Translations under genes and position numbers: made by a program
Shown here: piece by piece, positions 58,738-64,000 of the stretch
Numbering within the stretch: the first letter of the stretch is position 1
Layout: each line of letters opens with the position of its first letter
From: Spongospora subterranea f. sp. subterranea
Taxonomy: Eukaryota; Endomyxa: Phytomyxea; Phytomyxea; Plasmodiophorida
Length of the DNA: 64,000 bases
NCBI GenBank assembly: GCA_049724395.1
Contig: JAUGWO010000049.1
Location: 62,001 to 126,000 of the forward strand
Direction: 5' to 3'
Notes under the pieces: model-generated
What the model was told of the DNA's origin: nothing
The model's database searches: none
What the model saw: only the letters and a program-made list of their open reading frames with translations

Positions 58738-59567
58738 ACTCCCTCCGTCCCATAAAAACCTATCGAAACGGACTTAATTCTTGTCCCATAAAACCTATCG
58801 AAAATTTATTTCATGAGTTCGTCACACAGTCAATAATCAATTTTTGGGCTTGGGTAACGACTTCGAGTAGGCAATTCAACGAAGTCGGAAGTGCATTAGA
58901 TCTGATTAGCTTCGCCTTCCCCATGTGTGGTATCCTGTAATTATTGCCTCCATTGCAAGTCATTACCTCAAGCATGCACCCTTGCAGGGTTAAGAAGACA
59001 TTGATCAACGCCGTTAAATCAATCTCATGAACGCCTTCTCTGTTGCACGAATAAGGTCATCTATTCCCCTCTGAGGCAGATGATGTTGTAAGCTCTGGAT
59101 AGCGCAGAAGAATCCAAGATCTAGCACATTTAAATCCGGGCTGTTGGCATATTTGAATTTCACATCCTTGTTCCTTTAGAGTTTCTAATGCTGCTGATAT
59201 GGTTGGGTGATCTCCTCGAGCATGAGGTTTAGCATTATCCTGCTGTAAATAAATCTTTCCTGCCGATCCCCGAGGCCATTTTTCTGCAATTGCCGGAAAA
59301 ACGTTTGCTGTCATCATATTGGTGATCTCTACTCTTCCAATGGAAGTGATAGCTTTGGTCTCCATTGTTCCTGCTCGCCTGTTCTTACTATTCCTTCTCG
59401 CAGGCTCGGCTTTAACAAAAGCCTAAATCCGTCAAACATTCTCTGGGTATATGAATCGTACCGTGGTCTTGCGACCGCCGCCATGAACATCACCTTGTTA
59501 ATAAAACTCTTGCTTTTGACCGTGCGATGTGGAGGTTCCTCCCCTGCTGCCAATCAATAGCGATTGC
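58738..59567 (-). mobile_element. Mariner/Stowaway-like DNA transposon, 5' end lost at the satellite
   Basis: A terminal repeat at 58,740 (CTCCCTCCGTCCCATAAAAA) has the plant Stowaway-type end. The minus strand then encodes the rest of the transposase: KVMFMAAVARPRYDS near 59,500, IYLQQDNAKPHA near 59,240 (second catalytic Asp), and GGNNYRIPHMGKAKLI near 58,960-58,920. The reading frame is broken near the third catalytic Asp (around 59,140, where QQP is followed by an unrelated reading). The first catalytic region and the other terminal repeat are absent because the sequence runs into the 77-bp satellite near 59,567. It is a different copy from the one at 15.5 kb, with little identity between their ends beyond CTCCCTCC. 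Confidence 0.85.
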
Positions 59568-62500
59568 TTGAAGTACGGCACATGTACCCCATTACATCTC
59601 ATACTTTATCAACAACATGATCAATAGAGATTGAGAGATTGTAAGACAATATGTAATGAAGTACGGCACATGTACCCCATTACATCTCATACTTTATCAA
59701 CAACATGATCAATAGAGATTAGTGGCTTATGTAATGAAGTACGGCACATGTACACCCATTACATCTCATACTTTATCAACAACATGATCAATAGAGATTA
59801 GACAATATGTAATGAAGTACGGCACATGGCCTCCCATTACATCTCATACTTTATCAACAACATGATCAATTAGAGATTAGACAATATGTAATGAAGTACG
59901 GCACATGTCACCCATTACATCTCATACTTTATCAACAACATGATCAATAGAGATTAGACAATATGTAATGAAGTACGGCACATGTCACCCATTACATCTC
60001 ATACTTTATCAACAACATGATCAATAGAGATTAGACAATATGTAATGAAGTACGGCACATGTCACCCATTACATCTCATACTTTATCAACAACATGATCA
60101 ATAAGATTAGACAATATGTAATGAAGTACGGCACATGTCACCCATTACATCTCATACTTTATCAACAACATGATCAATTAGAGATTAGACAATATGTAAT
60201 GAAGTACGGCACACTTTATCAACAACATGATCAATTAAGATTAGACAATATGTAATGAAGTACGGCACATGTCACCCATTACATCTCATACTTTATCAAC
60301 AACATGATCAATTAGAGATTAGATGAAGTACGGCACATGTCACCCATTACATCTCATACTTTTTATCAACAACATGATCAATGTGATGTAAATACATCTC
60401 ATACTTTATCAACAACATGATCAATAGAGATTAGACAATATGTAATGAAGTACGGCACATACCCCATTACATCTCATACTTTATCAACAACATGATCAAT
60501 AGAGATTAGACAATATGTAATGAAGTACCCATTACATCTCATACTTTATCAACAACATGATCAATAGAGATTAGACAATATGTAATGAAGTACGGCACAT
60601 GTCACCCATTACATCTCATACTTTATCAACAACATGATCAATTAAGATTAGACAATATGTAATGAAGTACGGCACATGTCACCCATTACATCTCATACTT
60701 TATCAACAACATGATCAATAGAGACATGAAGTACGGCACATGTCCCCATTACATCTCATACTTTATCAACAACATGATCAATAGAGATTAGACAATATGT
60801 AATGAAGTACGGCACATGTCCCCATTACATCTCATACTTTATCAACAACATGATCAATAGAGATTAGACAATATGTAATGAAGTACGGCACATGTCACCC
60901 CATTACATCTCATACTTTATCAACAACATGATCAATAGAGATTAGACAATATGTAATGAAGTACGGCACATGTACCCCATTACCCATTACATCTAGACAA
61001 TATGTAATGAAGTACATGTCACCCCATTATCAACAACATGATCAATAGAGATTAGACAATATGTAATGAATGTACGGCACATGTCACCCATTACATCTCA
61101 TACTTTATCAACAACATGATCAATAGAGATTAGACAATATGTAATGAAGTACGGCACATGTACCCCATTACATCTCATACTTTATCAACAACATGATCAA
61201 TAGAGATTAGACAATATGTAATGAAGTACGGCACATGTCACCCATTACATCTCATACTTTATCAACAACATGATCAATAGAGATTAGACAATATGTAATG
61301 AAGTACGGCACATGTCACCCCATTACATCTCATACTTTATCAACAACATGATCAATAGAGATTAGACAATATGTAATGAAGTACGGCACATGTCACCCAT
61401 TACATCTCATACTTTATCAACAACATGATCAATAGAGATTAGACAATATGTAATGAAGTACGGCACATGTTCCCCATTACATCTCATACTTTATCAACAA
61501 CATGATCAATAGAGATTAGACAATATGTAATGAAGTACGGCACATGTCCCCATTACATCTCATACTTTATCAACAACATGATCAATAGAGATTAGACAAT
61601 ATGTAATGAAGTACGGCACAATATGTCACCCATTACATCTCATACTTTATCAACAACATGATCAATAGAGATTAGACAATATGTAATGAAGTACGGCACA
61701 TGTACCCCATTACATCTCATACTTTATCAACAACATGATCAATAGAGATTAGACAATATGTAATGAAGTACGGCACATGTCACCCATTACATCTCATACT
61801 TTATCAACAACATGATCAATAGAGATTAGACAATATGTAATGAAGTACGGCACATGTCACCCATTACATCTCATACTTTATCAACAACATGATCAATAGA
61901 GATTAGACAATATGTAATGAAGTACGGCACATGTACCCCATTACATCTCATACTTTATCAACAACATGATCAATAGAGATTAGACAATATGTAATGAAGT
62001 ACGGCACATGTCAACCCATTACATCTCATACTTTATCAACAACATGATCAATAGAGATTAGACAATATGTAATGAAGTACGGCACATGTCACCCATTACA
62101 TCTCATACTTTATCAACAACATGATCAATAGAGATTAGACAATATGTAATGAAGTACGGCACATGTACCCCATTACATCTCATACTTTATCAACAACAAT
62201 ATGTAATGATCAATCACCCATTACATCTCATACTTTATCAACATGATCAATGATTCAATAGAGATTAGACAATATGTAATGAAGTACGGCACATGTCACC
62301 CCATTACATCTCATACTTTATCAACAACATGATCAATAGATTAGACAATATGTAATGAAGTACGGCACATGTCACCCATTACATCTCATACTTTATCAAC
62401 AACATGATCAATGAGATTAGACAATATGTAATGAAGTACGGCACATGTCCCCATTACATCTCATACTTTATCAACAATCAATGATTCAATATGTAATGAA

Positions 62501-64000
62501 GTACGGCACATGTACCCCATTACATCTCATACTTTATCAACAACATGATCAATGATTAATATGTAATGAAGTACGGCACATGTCACCCATTACATCTCAT
62601 ACTTTATCAACAACATGATCAATAGAGATTAGACAATATGTAATGAAGTACGGCACATGTCACCCATTACATCTCATACTTTATCAACAACATGATCAAT
62701 AGAGATTAGACAATATGTAATGAAGTACGGCACATGTCACCCATTACATCTCATACTTTATCAACAACATGATCAATAGAGATTAGACAATATGTAATGA
62801 AGTACGGCACATGACCCATTACATCTCATACTTTATCAACAACATGATCAATAGAGATTAGACAATATGTAATGAAGTACGGCACATGTCACCCATTACA
62901 TCTCATACAACTTTATCAACAACATGATCAATAGAGATTAGACAATATGTAATGAAGTACGGCACATGTCACCCATTACATCTCATACTTTATCAACAAC
63001 ATGATCAATAGAGATTAGACAATATGTAATGAAGTACGGCACATGTACCCCATTACATCTCATACTTTATCAACAACATGATCAATAGAGATTAGACAAT
63101 ATGTAATGAAGTACGGCACATGTACCCCATTACATCTCATACTTTATCCCATTACATCTCATTACTTTATCAACAACATGATCATTACATCTCATACTTT
63201 ATCAACAACATGATCAATAGAGATTAGACAATATGTAATGAAGTACGGCACATGTCACCCCATTACATCTCATACTTTATCAACAACATGATCAATAGAG
63301 ATTAGACAATATGTAATGAAGTACGGCACATGTCACCCCATTACATCTCATACTTTATCAACAACATGATCAATAAGATTAGACAATATGTAATGAAGTA
63401 CGGCACATGTACCCCATTACATCTCATACTTTATCAACAACATGATCAATAGAGATTAGAATATGTAATGAAGTACGGCACATGTCACCCATTACATCTC
63501 ATACTTTATCAACAACATGATCAATACGGCACAGATTAGACAATATGTAATGAAGTACGGCACATGTCACCCATTACATCTCATACTTTATCAACAACAT
63601 GATCAATAGAGATTAGACAATATGTAATGAAGTACGGCACATGTCACCCATTACATCTCATACTTTATCAACAACATGATCAATAGAGATTAGACAATAT
63701 GTAATGAAGTACGGCACATGTCACCCATTACATCTCATACTTTATCAACAACATGATCAATAGAGATTAGACAATATGTAATGAAGTACGGCACATGTCA
63801 CCCATTACATCTCATACTTTTCAACAACATCTCATACTTTATCAACAACATGATCAATAGAGATTAGACAATATGTAATGAAGTACGGCACATGTCACCC
63901 ATTACATCTCATACTTTATCAACAACATGATCAATTAAGATTAGACAATATGTAATGAAGTACGGCACATGTCACCCATTACATCTCATACTTTATCAAC
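59568..64000. repeat. Satellite array, unit about 77 bp, continuing past the window
   Basis: Roughly 57 tandem units fill the right end. Key words in order are AAGTACGGCACATG, CACCCATTACATCTCATACT, TTATCAACAACATGATCAAT, AGAGATTAGACAATATGTAA. Most units differ only in a few places (TGTCACCC, TGTACCCC or TGTCCCC; AATAGAGATT or AATTAAGATT), and some carry deletions or partial units, for example near 60,210, 61,000, 62,200 and 63,150. Each unit holds the inverted pair ATTACAT and ATGTAAT. No coding frame runs through it. Its high similarity between units points to recent or continuing homogenisation. Confidence 0.97.

Noticed and set aside
59568-64000. CRISPR-like regular repeats
   Set aside because: Units are contiguous tandem copies with no unique spacers, in a eukaryotic genome.

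Overview
This is a stretch of eukaryotic nuclear DNA. The genes contain many short introns of about 50-70 nt with GT..AG ends, lie on both strands, and encode typical eukaryotic proteins (RAD50, Sec1/Munc18, NAR1, SAF4, an ACF1/ITC1-like remodeler subunit, a USP16/45-type deubiquitinase). Several features point to a walled, zoosporic or chitin-handling microbe: a soluble-adenylyl-cyclase-like protein, seven-TM proteins fused to RGS domains, and a family of secreted proteins made almost entirely of CBM18 (hevein-type) chitin-binding modules. A chytrid-type fungus or a plasmodiophorid (Rhizaria) would fit. The sequence alone does not let me choose between them.

Layout. 1-12.4 kb: four minus-strand genes (adenylyl-cyclase-like protein running off the left edge, a long coiled-coil protein, Sec1/Munc18, a multi-pass membrane protein). 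12.9-22.0 kb: two paralogous 7TM-RGS genes on the minus strand, separated by 6 kb of transposon debris (a mariner/Stowaway-like element, tail-to-tail Copia fragments, a tandemly duplicated Penelope-like fragment, a Ty3 integrase fragment). 22.6-23.05 kb: a decayed PX-domain copy whose better-preserved relative is at 51.7 kb. 24.3-31.7 kb: a minus-strand CBM18 cluster with one long gene (eight modules), one pseudogene cut short by a 1.7-kb G-rich minisatellite, and one relic. 32-36.2 kb: an amino-acid/polyamine-type transporter and a two-domain cyclic-nucleotide-binding protein on the plus strand. 36.3-43.2 kb: RAD50 and a USP16/45-type peptidase on the minus strand. 43.8-46.3 kb: ACF1/ITC1-like WAC-DDT-WHIM protein. 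47.5-49.8 kb: a third CBM18 gene on the plus strand. 51.7-56.9 kb: PX protein, CHERP-like SURP-CID-RS splicing protein, NAR1 and SAF4/CCDC130. 57.8-59.6 kb: a PIF/Harbinger derivative and a truncated mariner-like element. 59.57 kb to the right edge: about 4.4 kb of a roughly 77-bp satellite that continues beyond the window.

Functional threads. A cyclase and a cyclic-nucleotide-binding protein, plus two RGS receptors-like proteins, suggest cAMP and G-protein signalling genes, but they are not adjacent and nothing shows they act together. CHERP-like and SAF4-like proteins are both spliceosome-associated, which suits an intron-rich genome. The most distinctive feature is the CBM18 family: two module types alternate strictly, each module is split by an intron at the same place, and the family shows live, decayed and relic copies with a minisatellite growing out of the region between two of them.
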